DNA of 60,748 nt from an uncultured Lachnospiraceae bacterium (GTDB lineage: Bacteria; Bacillota; Clostridia; Lachnospirales; Lachnospiraceae): positions 1 to 60,748 of the forward strand of contig CATKXY010000016.1 in NCBI GenBank assembly GCA_949840915.1. The letters run 5' to 3'. This document shows, piece by piece, positions 34,552 through 43,017 of this stretch. Position 1 is the stretch's first letter. Each line of letters begins with the position of its first letter. The notes beneath the pieces are model-generated. The model was given only the letters and a program-made list of their open reading frames with translations, did not search any database and was not told where the DNA came from. The translations under genes and the position numbers were made by a program.

Positions 34552-36254
34552 GAGTCCGAATGAGGAAATTGGACGGGATACGAAACTGGTTTAAAGAGGA
34601 TAAACGATATCTGTTATTGTGCAAGGCGCTGCTTCTGGCGCTTTTGCCTGTTTTATGCTGTATTGTGGGCAGTGCGGCACAGGGCAGGAGTATCGGAGAG
34701 GTCTATCTGCCCGCTTCCGAGTGGAATGACGAGTTGTTTTATTATAAACAGGTCGAGAGTATTGTGGAATTCGGTTATCCGCAGGGGTATTACGGATTTA
34801 ACGAGAGCCACGGGTTAAAGCTCTCCTTTGCGGCGTGGAGTCCGGTGCTGGTACTGCCTTGGATCGTCTGGGGGATGTTGTTCGGATGGAATCTTCTGTC
34901 TCCGGTGATCTGCAATATTGTGCTGATGACGGCGGCAATGTTTTTGTTTGTATGGCTGACGAAGCCTGACTGGAAGCAGATGGGAGTGCTGACGTTTTTG
35001 TTCTGTCTGTATACGCCGTTTGTGCGTTACATGCTCTCGGGAATGCCGGAGATTATCTGCATCAGCCATCTGATTGTTTTTTACGGTGTGGCGGTGAATT
35101 ATCAGCGGCAGGAGCGGCCCGGGAAACTGGCGGCGTTGTTTGTTATCTCCGGGCTGCTGACATTGATGCGTCCTTATATGCTGCTGTTTTTGCTGTTGCC
35201 GGTATATTTCTGGATTCGTTCTGCCCGCAGACAGGGAAAGATCTGGCCCGGTCTTCTGGGCAGCGCTGTGGTGACGGGCGCGGTTTTAGTCTGCTATGCC
35301 CTGATCAAGCATTATTTCGGGGCGGAGTATTTTCATCCGCTGTTTTTTACGGATTGGGTCACCACTTTTTTCACGGAGGGTTTTGGAGCCGGAGTACACA
35401 ATCTCTTCGGTACCCTGTATTGGAAGGGCAGAGACTTTTATGCGCACATAGTGCAGGGGCTGCGCACGGGACTGGCCTCCGGCGCGTTTTTTGCGGGATA
35501 TCTGGCCACTATGGCGGTGCTGCTGTGGCAGACTGCAGCGGATGCGGGAAAGCTTAGGCGGATGCGCAGGCGGTTTTCGGCGGATAAGCCCGAAGCCGGA
35601 TTGAACGATATCTCAGACGATACATTCGGTGATATGGAGAAGCATATTCGGGAGCGGAATGCTCTGCGCGTTCGGCTGACCACGGAGGCTCATCTGGCGT
35701 TCTCCTTTGTGGGAATGCTGTTTGCCCTGCTTTTGATGTATAAACTGACGGAGGGCAGTAAGCATCTGCTGACCTTTATGGCGGTGGGAGTGTTTGTGGT
35801 CAGCCTTATGGAGACGCGGTTTTATAAAAAGGCTGTGATTTTAGGGACTGTATTTGCTTATCTGTATACTTATAAGGCGGTTGACCCCTATGATTATCAG
35901 ACGCCTTATGCGGAGACTGCAAGGCAGATTCAGGTGGAGGACTGGCGGATGCGTTTTGACGCGGCGCTGGAGCTCATGCGGGAGGATGTGCCCAACTATG
36001 AAAATGTGGTGATCTGGGTGTTCAATGAGCAGAACGCAGAGGGAGAGACCATGAAATGGCAGCTTCTGTATGCGCTGCCTGAAGGCTTTGGCATCAGCTG
36101 CTGCCAGAAGGATTTTGTGTTGCAGAATTTTGACAGTTTGAACAGCAGGTATATCGTCGCCCAGAGTGGCGCGGAGGTGGCGCAGAGGTGCGCAGAGGCC
36201 GGGTGCGCGCTGCTGGCGCAGGATGAGGATGTTGTGCTGTACGGCAGGTATTGA
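34548..36254 (+). CDS. Polytopic membrane protein, probable GT-C partner of the preceding GT2
   Basis: A 568-residue protein with about ten hydrophobic segments, an acidic first extracytoplasmic loop (PASEWNDELFYYKQVESI) and a soluble C-terminal domain of about 130 residues beginning around residue 440. The acidic loop after TM1 followed by a multi-TM core resembles GT-C enzymes that use polyprenyl-phosphate sugars. The family is not recognised with confidence. The ATG at 34548 overlaps the preceding stop (ATGA); an ATG at 34560 is an alternative. It is the last gene of the plus-strand glycan operon, and the structured repeat lies 30 bases downstream. Confidence 0.78.
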   Translation: MRVRMRKLDGIRNWFKEDKRYLLLCKALLLALLPVLCCIVGSAAQGRSIGEVYLPASEWNDELFYYKQVESIVEFGYPQGYYGFNESHGLKLSFAAWSPVLVLPWIVWGMLFGWNLLSPVICNIVLMTAAMFLFVWLTKPDWKQMGVLTFLFCLYTPFVRYMLSGMPEIICISHLIVFYGVAVNYQRQERPGKLAALFVISGLLTLMRPYMLLFLLLPVYFWIRSARRQGKIWPGLLGSAVVTGAVLVCYALIKHYFGAEYFHPLFFTDWVTTFFTEGFGAGVHNLFGTLYWKGRDFYAHIVQGLRTGLASGAFFAGYLATMAVLLWQTAADAGKLRRMRRRFSADKPEAGLNDISDDTFGDMEKHIRERNALRVRLTTEAHLAFSFVGMLFALLLMYKLTEGSKHLLTFMAVGVFVVSLMETRFYKKAVILGTVFAYLYTYKAVDPYDYQTPYAETARQIQVEDWRMRFDAALELMREDVPNYENVVIWVFNEQNAEGETMKWQLLYALPEGFGISCCQKDFVLQNFDSLNSRYIVAQSGAEVAQRCAEAGCALLAQDEDVVLYGRY

Positions 36255-36284
36255 GGGGGTGCTGATCAACCGATGTCGGCAGAA

Positions 36285-36500
36285 TGAAACCGGGAGGAAT
36301 CTGTGGCTGCGGCTGAGCCCCGGGTGTTTTCTAATAGTGCGGGGATAGAATCGGGCAGCTTCCGGGTCGGCACTAAGATGCATCCATGCATCGTAGTGCC
36401 TGAAATACGCATCCATGCGTATTTCACCCTGGGTTCCCGATCCGCACTATAAGAAAACGCACCGAACTCAGCCAATGCCTGCAGATTCCTCCCGGTTTCA
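36285..36500 (-). repeat. Structured intergenic element, copy 1 (long stem with two apical hairpins)
   Basis: This fills most of the 305-base gap between two convergent genes. A perfect 19-bp inverted repeat (36285-36303 with 36482-36500) encloses an inner stem (about 36325-36343 with 36442-36460, reading GTTTTCTTATAGTGCGG on the minus strand). Inside are two adjacent hairpins. One is 36369-36400 (stem GGCACTA and GATGCA, with one C/T mismatch). The other is 36402-36425 (stem GAAATACGCA). Both have the loop TGGA on the minus strand. A second copy lies at 47403-47615 in the opposite orientation. No coding frame is preserved. Confidence 0.85.
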
Positions 36501-36559
36501 CTCTGTCTCGAAAACGGCTGATTGCAGCAATCACAATATCTTGAGCCGAAGTGTGGCAG

Positions 36560-37996
36560 CTAGTTTGTGTCTGCTTTTGACCACAGCAGTTCGGCAATGG
36601 CCTGTGCCATTACATAGCGGGTTTCCTCGTTGGGGTGGCATCCGTCCAGAAGGTATTCTGTGTGATTGGTGCTGTCGATGGGCAGTTCGCTGTAGCTGTT
36701 GTAGCACAGCAGTCCTTTTTCGTCACACAGTGAGTTCACGGCTCCCGCATAGTCGGGGAGCATGCCGCCCACCGCCGACTGAGGCTCTGTCCCATTGCCG
36801 AAATAAGAGGTAAAATTGGGCGTCATCAGCACGATCACAGCGTCAGGATATGCGGCCTGCAGTTTGTCAACGGCGGTGCGCAGTGCTCCTGTATAAGAAG
36901 TACAGTCATAGGGGTCTTCCGTGCGCACGGGATACCCGTTGAAATAATCGTTCATACCAAAGTTCAGTACAAAGCACTTCTGCCTTCTTTTCTTAGAATG
37001 TTCAAAATAATCAGTCATTCCGGCATAGATCTGTGAATCCTCAGCAAAAGAATCCGCATTTTTCGCCAAAAAGGCATCTATAACATAGGGTATTCCGGGA
37101 AGACCGTTGTCAGTCACGGCGGCATGACTTCCGCCCTGCCCGCAGTTATAGGTGTGTGCGCCCGTGATGCCGCCCACTGCCCCGGGGATGGAGGAGGTCT
37201 CGGAGAAAGCGATAATACTGTCCCCGAAGAAGACCACATCCCATTTGGACAGCGCCGGATGCTCTGCTTCTTCGCTGCGGCTGTCTGCCACCAGCGTCTC
37301 AAAATTTTCTAAAACTTCCTGATAATTCTCCAGTGTAAGCCGGTAACCGTGATTACGGTCTGAGTACATGGAAAGGGTATGGGAAATACCGGCGTTGACA
37401 TTGAAGTCATTTTCGTAATTGAAAGTATTGCCCACCAGCCATTCCGTAGAGCCGTAAAAATAGACGGAGAGATTATCCTGCAGCCAATCGCTGTCTTCAT
37501 AGCGGGGCAGCAGGCTGTTGATAAAATCCGTGTAGGACTCGAGAATCAAAGGATATTCTTCCTCATCAAGTTCCCGCCAGTAATCCAGAGAGGGGTATGC
37601 CAGAATCACTTCATAATGCTTGTCATTCCAGGTATCCATCAGTGTCATCAGATCATCGGCGGTGACAATGTCAGGGCGTACTCCCAGATAGACTGTTGAT
37701 ACCTCGTTCCAGCTCTCGGACACTCTGGTAAAGTAGTCGTTGAGCGTCTCCATATCCGGGATACAGTAAGCGGATTTCAGGGGATAAATTTCACGATAGT
37801 AGATAAAATCGTCCTCTGTGTAATTGTCTATGGGAAAAGTCGAGAAAAAGACTGCAGTGTAATCCTCGGTGGCGATCCGCTCCAGATCCTGCCGTAGGGG
37901 CTCGTATTTTTTGTATTCCAGATAGCGGTATACACCGAAACCGATTGCCGCCGCCAAGACTATAATAAACACAAAATGTACTATTTTCTTGATCAT
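36560..37996 (-). CDS. Membrane-anchored SGNH/GDSL hydrolase
   Basis: A 478-residue protein with one N-terminal TM (about residues 3-22) and an extracytoplasmic body. The C-terminal half carries SGNH blocks: nucleophile Ser260 in FFGDSIIAF, block II/III glycine and asparagine (GQGG, NFGMND), and the catalytic pair Asp451-His454 in LDGCHPN. Such enzymes often remove or transfer acyl groups on cell-wall or extracellular glycans. The N-terminal ~230 residues are unassigned. The start at ATG 37996 is preferred over GTG 38005; neither has a strong ribosome site. It is divergent from the DUF6273 pair. Confidence 0.88.
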   Translation of the reverse strand: MIKKIVHFVFIIVLAAAIGFGVYRYLEYKKYEPLRQDLERIATEDYTAVFFSTFPIDNYTEDDFIYYREIYPLKSAYCIPDMETLNDYFTRVSESWNEVSTVYLGVRPDIVTADDLMTLMDTWNDKHYEVILAYPSLDYWRELDEEEYPLILESYTDFINSLLPRYEDSDWLQDNLSVYFYGSTEWLVGNTFNYENDFNVNAGISHTLSMYSDRNHGYRLTLENYQEVLENFETLVADSRSEEAEHPALSKWDVVFFGDSIIAFSETSSIPGAVGGITGAHTYNCGQGGSHAAVTDNGLPGIPYVIDAFLAKNADSFAEDSQIYAGMTDYFEHSKKRRQKCFVLNFGMNDYFNGYPVRTEDPYDCTSYTGALRTAVDKLQAAYPDAVIVLMTPNFTSYFGNGTEPQSAVGGMLPDYAGAVNSLCDEKGLLCYNSYSELPIDSTNHTEYLLDGCHPNEETRYVMAQAIAELLWSKADTN

Positions 37997-38238
37997 GGTC
38001 AACACACTCTATACTTTCTTTATATTTATGCTTTTATTTCTGTGGGTACGTCTGTTGCATGACGTCATTCTATCATAGTTGTGATTAAAAGTAAAATAGG
38101 AAAGATAAATGCGATACAATGAATACAATTTTTGAGAAAATTGTTGAATTTAATCTGTAATAATGTTATGTTACTAACAAATACGCAAAAATTCTGACAA
38201 GTGACATAGATAATCATTTGCTTGAAAATGGGGGAAAC

Positions 38239-39096
38239 ATGAAAAACAAGATATGGATCGTGGGAGGAATATTGGCTCTTGATATAGGACTGGCATTGCT
38301 GTGCGCAGTTTTGCTGATCAGGCTCACGGGATACGGGCAGAGCGGTGAATATACAACTCTGGAAGAGATGGCTTATGACCAGTCCGGGAGGAGGACTGTT
38401 GTCTACATAAAGGAAAACGGTGAATATATCCCATATCTGGTGCTAGAGTCGGATTATGGAGGCGGTGGCAATGTGCTGCTGTTCCGGAAGAATGTATTGT
38501 CGGAACAGATGCCATACCGGCCGTCCCCATATGGAGAATCGACGGAAGGACTTGGCGGACCATGGGCACATGATGATTATGGTTCCTATTATGAGACGAG
38601 CAGTATTGATCAATATTTAAGCACGGATTTCCCAAAGGTATTCAGTCCGGCCGTGCAGGAGGCTATTGCGACTACCACGATAGAGGTTACGGACATGGAA
38701 CGCTATCAGGGGGGAAATAGTGGTGAAGCCACGCACATGATCGAACGGAAAGTATTTTTGTTGTCTGCCGTGGAGCTGGGAATAACTTATAGTGTTGGGC
38801 ACTGCATAACAGAAGAGGGAACGCCGTTACAATATTTTGAAGATGCGCAGCATTCCGTTAAAAAAGCATATGCGGCGGACGGTACGGCATGGCCCTATTG
38901 GACGCGGACACCATGGATCTGGGAAACTTGCGATGTGGTAGTCATAGGTGTCAAACTTGATTTTGGCAAACCTTCGGCAGACAGAAAAATGGGAGTGCGT
39001 CCGGCATTCTGTTTGGGAAAAGATACTGCTGTTCAAAAGAGCGACAGTGTGATCGAGGGAAAAACCGTATACATACTTGAACTGGAATCTGAATGA
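38239..39096 (+). CDS. Membrane-anchored DUF6273 protein, paralogue 1
   Basis: A 285-residue protein with one N-terminal TM (about residues 5-28) and an extracytoplasmic domain. The domain has the aromatic PYWTRTPW motif and a terminal GVRPAFCL, which I associate with DUF6273, a Firmicutes domain that may adopt a C-type-lectin or formylglycine-generating-enzyme-like fold. The function is unknown; a ligand-binding surface protein is plausible. The ATG at 38239 follows GGGGAAAC. The 233-base upstream gap is shared with the divergent SGNH gene; a weak TTGTTG and TGTTAT pair near 38140-38170 is the only promoter candidate seen. Confidence 0.85.
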   Translation: MKNKIWIVGGILALDIGLALLCAVLLIRLTGYGQSGEYTTLEEMAYDQSGRRTVVYIKENGEYIPYLVLESDYGGGGNVLLFRKNVLSEQMPYRPSPYGESTEGLGGPWAHDDYGSYYETSSIDQYLSTDFPKVFSPAVQEAIATTTIEVTDMERYQGGNSGEATHMIERKVFLLSAVELGITYSVGHCITEEGTPLQYFEDAQHSVKKAYAADGTAWPYWTRTPWIWETCDVVVIGVKLDFGKPSADRKMGVRPAFCLGKDTAVQKSDSVIEGKTVYILELESE

Positions 39097-39173
39097 TTCC
39101 GCGGATTATATTTATGGAACTGTTAACAGAAAGAGATTGAGAGCAAGGGATTCTTAAATAAAATGGGGGAAAC

Positions 39174-40028
39174 ATGAAAAACAAGATATGGATCGTGGGA
39201 GGAATATTGGCTCTTGATATAGGACTGGCATTGCTGTGCGCAGTTTTGCTGATCAGGCTCACGGGATACGGGCAAAGCGGTGAATATACGACTCTGGAAG
39301 AGATGGCTTATGACCAGTCCGGGAGGAGGACTGTTGTCTACATAAAAGAAAACGGTGAATATATCCCCTATCTGGTGCTAGAGTCGGATTATGGAGGCGG
39401 TGGCAATGTGCTGCTGTTTCGGAAGAATGTATTGTCGGAACAGATGCCATATCAGCCGTCCCCACATGGAGAAGCAATAGGAGCGCTAAGCGCACCATGG
39501 ACAACGTATGATTACGGTTCCTATTATGAGACGAGCAGTATTGATCAATATTTAAGCACGGATTTCCCAAAGGTATTCAGTCCGGCTGTGCAGGAAGCTA
39601 TTGCGACTACCACGATAGAGGTTACGGACATGGAAAGCTATGGTGAGAAATGGGCAAAGGCCACACATATGATCGAGCGGAAAGTATTTTTGCTGTCTGC
39701 TGTGGAGCTGGGAATAACTTATAGTGTTGATTACAACATAACAAGAGAGGGAACGCCGTTACAATACTTTGAAGATGCACAGCATTCCGTTAAAAAAGCA
39801 TATGCGGCGGACGGTACGGCATGGCCCTATTGGACGCGGACACCATGGATCTGGGAAACGTGCGATGTGGTAGTCATAGGTGTCAAACTTGATTTTGCCG
39901 GATCTACGGCAGACAGTAAATTGGGAGTGCGTCCGGCATTCTGTCTCGGGAGAGATACTGTTGTTCAAAAGAGCGACAGTGTGATCGAGGGAAAAACCGT
40001 ATACATACTTGAACTGGAATCTGAATGA
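39174..40028 (+). CDS. Membrane-anchored DUF6273 protein, paralogue 2
   Basis: A 284-residue near-copy of the preceding gene, with the same TM, PYWTRTPW and GVRPAFCL motifs. Replacements concentrate in four patches: around residues 95-110 (PSPHGEAIGALSAPW), around 153-162 (ESYGEKWAKA), around 187-192 (DYNITREG) and around 244-252 (FAGSTADSKLG). The rest is almost unchanged. It has its own GGGGAAAC ribosome site and lies 83 bases upstream of the secreted VWA protein, so the three are probably co-transcribed. Confidence 0.85.
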   Translation: MKNKIWIVGGILALDIGLALLCAVLLIRLTGYGQSGEYTTLEEMAYDQSGRRTVVYIKENGEYIPYLVLESDYGGGGNVLLFRKNVLSEQMPYQPSPHGEAIGALSAPWTTYDYGSYYETSSIDQYLSTDFPKVFSPAVQEAIATTTIEVTDMESYGEKWAKATHMIERKVFLLSAVELGITYSVDYNITREGTPLQYFEDAQHSVKKAYAADGTAWPYWTRTPWIWETCDVVVIGVKLDFAGSTADSKLGVRPAFCLGRDTVVQKSDSVIEGKTVYILELESE

Positions 40029-40111
40029 TTCCGCGGATTATATTTATGGAACTGTTAACAGAAAGAGATTGAGAGCAAGGGACTCTCGATGAGTACAGGG
40101 GAGGAAACGAA

Positions 40112-41926
40112 ATGTACAGAAAAATAATGAGTTTTATGCTTGCATTCTGCCTGTGTATGGGTATGATGCCAACTGCAAATGTATATGCCGTGGAGGATCG
40201 GGGGAATCCGGAAGAACCTCCGGTTATTGCGGATATTATTGCAGCAGACGATCAGGACATATATGAAGGAGCCGAGATAGAGATTCCGCAGAACGGTTCG
40301 GAAGTTTACATGGAGGATATGACGGAGACGCAGCCGGCAATGTTCCGCCTTCCTCGGGAGGACGAGGAACGGGCCTCTGATAAGCGATATACCGTGTTGC
40401 TGCTGGATATTTCGAGTCCTGTAACTTTTAACGATGGCAAAGGTTCTGTTTTATATAAAGCTGATACGGCTTTTCCGTATGTTCTTGCATCATCAAAAAA
40501 GTTTATTGAAGCAATCGGTAAGGCACCGGGGAATAATTATGTTGCCATCGCCGCTTTCAGCGAAACTGCATCCAAGGTGGTGTCATCGTTTACTGATGAT
40601 GTGGATGTCTTGCTGAAAGCGTTGGATTCTTTGCATGCTTATGGGGGCGGCAATGTCCATGGCGGACTGACTGCAGCAGAGGAGCTGATTGACTCCGTGT
40701 CTGACCAAAGCGGAGTCAAAAATGTGGTGCTGTTTACCACCGGTCTGGCTTATAAGGGGCCATACAGTTATGACGGGCCTTACAATATGTTTACCGTCGG
40801 TGGAAGATGGTATAATTCTGTAACGGACACTCCGCTATATGCATATGCCAACGCGGCATATGCAGCCGCTGAAGCATTAAAGGAAAAATGCACGGTATAT
40901 TCGATCGGACTCTTTCAGACGATGGATAAGATGCCGGAAGAGGGACGTGATATTGTTCAGTTTTTGAAACTGAGTGCCTGCGATTGGGCGTCTTCTAAAA
41001 AGCACTTTTATGATATAAAGGATCCCACTTATCTTGAATTTGTTTTTGGACAGGTGGCAGACAATATTACAAAATGTACGGGAAGATTTTCCTATCCGGG
41101 CGTGGGGGAGGATTATACTGCCGAGTATTATTACGATGATAATTATTTTAAGGAATCCTCTTATGAATACAACCAGAATCTGGCGACCATGTCGCTTTGC
41201 TTGGATCTGTCCGCATGGGGAAGCGAAGAAGAATCAGATTATACGAGAAAGATGCGGAATGCGGAGGAGTTACTAAACGAATTGGGCTTTATAGGATTTG
41301 ACCATAATTACACGGATTTTACGGAGGAGGGAGTAAACGGCAAGCCGACAAAGGATTCTGTGGGCGTGGTGGCTGCCAATAAACTGCTCAGCTTTGACGG
41401 GAAGGATTATACCCTGATCGCGGTTGCTGTCCGCGGCGGCGGATATGAAAGGGAGTGGGCGAGCAATTTTACAATGGGCGAAAGCGGACACCATGAAGGT
41501 TTTTCCAGAGCCAGAGACATTGTGATCTCATTTTTACAGAATTATGTGAAAGAACAGAAGATTAGCGGTGATATCAAAATATGGATTACTGGGTACAGCC
41601 GGGCGGCTGCAACCGCAAATTTGGTGGCGGGATCTATTGATCAAGGAGTTGTTCATTTGAGCGGCTGCAGCTTAGAGGCAAAGGATCTGTTTGCCTATAC
41701 CTTTGAAACGCCGGCAGGTGTGATGGATCCGGAGGCGAGAAGTTCAAAGTACAGTAATATCTTTAATATCATAAACAGTAATGATCCGGTGCCTCTGGTC
41801 GCGCCGCAGGAATGGAAGTTTGAACGTTACGGAAGAGATCAATTCATTCCTACGCTTGCGAGGGATACATCAGAAATCTATAGAGAAAAAAAGGATGCCA
41901 TGCTGTGGATGATTTTGAAAGGGTAG
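40112..41926 (+). CDS. Secreted VWA / lipase-like protein, N-terminal fragment of a frameshifted gene
   Basis: A 604-residue N-terminal part. A signal peptide covers residues 1-26 (cleavage expected after VYA). A VWA-type domain starts near residue 92 (RYTVLLLDISSPV; the MIDAS-like triad is incomplete). From about residue 400 an alpha/beta-hydrolase or lipase-3-like region carries WITGYSRAAATANLVAG, a GXSX(A) nucleophile context. The frame stops at 41924-41926, but the next frame (-1) continues with matching content. The overlap region includes A_AAA_AAG at 41887-41893, a classical slippery heptamer in the correct phase. It is either a broken gene, a phase-variable one or a programmed frameshift. 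Confidence 0.82.
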   Translation: MYRKIMSFMLAFCLCMGMMPTANVYAVEDRGNPEEPPVIADIIAADDQDIYEGAEIEIPQNGSEVYMEDMTETQPAMFRLPREDEERASDKRYTVLLLDISSPVTFNDGKGSVLYKADTAFPYVLASSKKFIEAIGKAPGNNYVAIAAFSETASKVVSSFTDDVDVLLKALDSLHAYGGGNVHGGLTAAEELIDSVSDQSGVKNVVLFTTGLAYKGPYSYDGPYNMFTVGGRWYNSVTDTPLYAYANAAYAAAEALKEKCTVYSIGLFQTMDKMPEEGRDIVQFLKLSACDWASSKKHFYDIKDPTYLEFVFGQVADNITKCTGRFSYPGVGEDYTAEYYYDDNYFKESSYEYNQNLATMSLCLDLSAWGSEEESDYTRKMRNAEELLNELGFIGFDHNYTDFTEEGVNGKPTKDSVGVVAANKLLSFDGKDYTLIAVAVRGGGYEREWASNFTMGESGHHEGFSRARDIVISFLQNYVKEQKISGDIKIWITGYSRAAATANLVAGSIDQGVVHLSGCSLEAKDLFAYTFETPAGVMDPEARSSKYSNIFNIINSNDPVPLVAPQEWKFERYGRDQFIPTLARDTSEIYREKKDAMLWMILKG

Positions 41927-43017
41927 CTAAGGCTGACATTCTACATGTTTTGTCCGGCGGCAATTATTATGTACAGACAAAGAAGGACATGTCGCAAGAG
42001 GCATTTTTAGAGGAGTTTGTTAAACTCATGGCGAACAGATATCTGAAAGACAGAACTAATTATGCTGCGAATTATCAAAACGGAATACGCGATATCTGCG
42101 GGATCTTTTTCGGTATGGATTCGGCTAAAAAGAATAAGTTGTATTTTAATCTGGCGGAAGAGCTTAAGAAAAAATGGGCGGTCATTCTTTATGAGGCGGC
42201 TGCAAACGGTAAGTCAGGGGTTTACAAAAAAACATCGGAGGTCTTGGAGAACAGTCTTAAAAAGGCAGGTATTACCAACTACAATGAAGAGGAGTTTGAG
42301 GATGCCGTGGCAGTCCTGGCCAATATGATGACGGATCTTGCATCAGATGAGCCGTTCACATTTGCAACGCTTGTCTGGAATCTTGAAGGGATTGGGCAGG
42401 CCCATTACCCTGAGTTGTGTCTTGCATGGATGCAGTCCATGGACACGAATTATACTACGGATGCTAAATCGGGTTTTGCTCCGAGTAAGTACCGTATTGT
42501 CAGGATCAACTGTCCCATAGATGTGACGGTATACGATGCGGAGGGCAATGAACTGGCGTCCATTATTAATGACACGCCCCAGCCGGATGCCCATGTAGTT
42601 GTGTCTTTCAATGATGAGGGGGAAAAGCTGGTCTATCTGCCGGTATATGCTGATTATGTAATCAAGCTGACGGCTACGGCTGACGGGGTTATGAACTATG
42701 CCGTTAATGAATATGATTCCTATGCCGGGGAGATCAATCATGCGGTGTTCTTTAACGATATTCAGATTACGGCCGGACAGGAGTACATGGCATATCTCCC
42801 GAGCCTTACCGAGGAAGAGATCGAAAGCATGACGGGCCGGGCTGCGGATACGGATTATTCCTTGTTCCTGGGGGCAGAACAGATACTGTGCAGCGAGGAA
42901 TTGAAGGACGAGGAAGTATTTGATGCTTATTACTGTGTAAGTGCTTCGGGGGAGGATACACCAAAGGGCTTGTCTTCGGTTCGGGAATCCGTCAGTATGG
43001 AACCTTCACAATCGTGA
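41905..43017 (+). CDS. Middle fragment of the frameshifted secreted protein
   Basis: A 370-residue frame, -1 relative to the preceding fragment and open from 41884. The GTG at 41905 has no ribosome site, so independent translation is unlikely. It continues the lipase-like region (DILHVLSGGNYYVQTKKD), followed by a helical stretch and beta-rich segments (DVTVYDAEGNELAS) that look like an extracellular domain. It ends at 43015-43017, where the frame of the third fragment takes over, again by -1. No catalytic motif of its own is recognised. Confidence 0.7.
   Translation: MDDFERVAKADILHVLSGGNYYVQTKKDMSQEAFLEEFVKLMANRYLKDRTNYAANYQNGIRDICGIFFGMDSAKKNKLYFNLAEELKKKWAVILYEAAANGKSGVYKKTSEVLENSLKKAGITNYNEEEFEDAVAVLANMMTDLASDEPFTFATLVWNLEGIGQAHYPELCLAWMQSMDTNYTTDAKSGFAPSKYRIVRINCPIDVTVYDAEGNELASIINDTPQPDAHVVVSFNDEGEKLVYLPVYADYVIKLTATADGVMNYAVNEYDSYAGEINHAVFFNDIQITAGQEYMAYLPSLTEEEIESMTGRAADTDYSLFLGAEQILCSEELKDEEVFDAYYCVSASGEDTPKGLSSVRESVSMEPSQS

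Larger units (their letters stand above)
38225..40082 (+). repeat. Tandem direct duplication of about 935 bp
   Basis: Two head-to-tail units (38225-39159 and 39160 to about 40082) each hold a ribosome site, a complete DUF6273-type gene and the same 55-base 3' tail. The second unit diverges from the first after GAGAGCAAGGGA. Most of the sequence is near-identical, but differences are clustered in a few patches. Confidence 0.9.

Noticed and set aside
38225..40028. Diversity-generating retroelement acting on the DUF6273 genes
   Set aside because: There is no reverse transcriptase or template repeat in the window, and the differences are not limited to adenines or to the C terminus.
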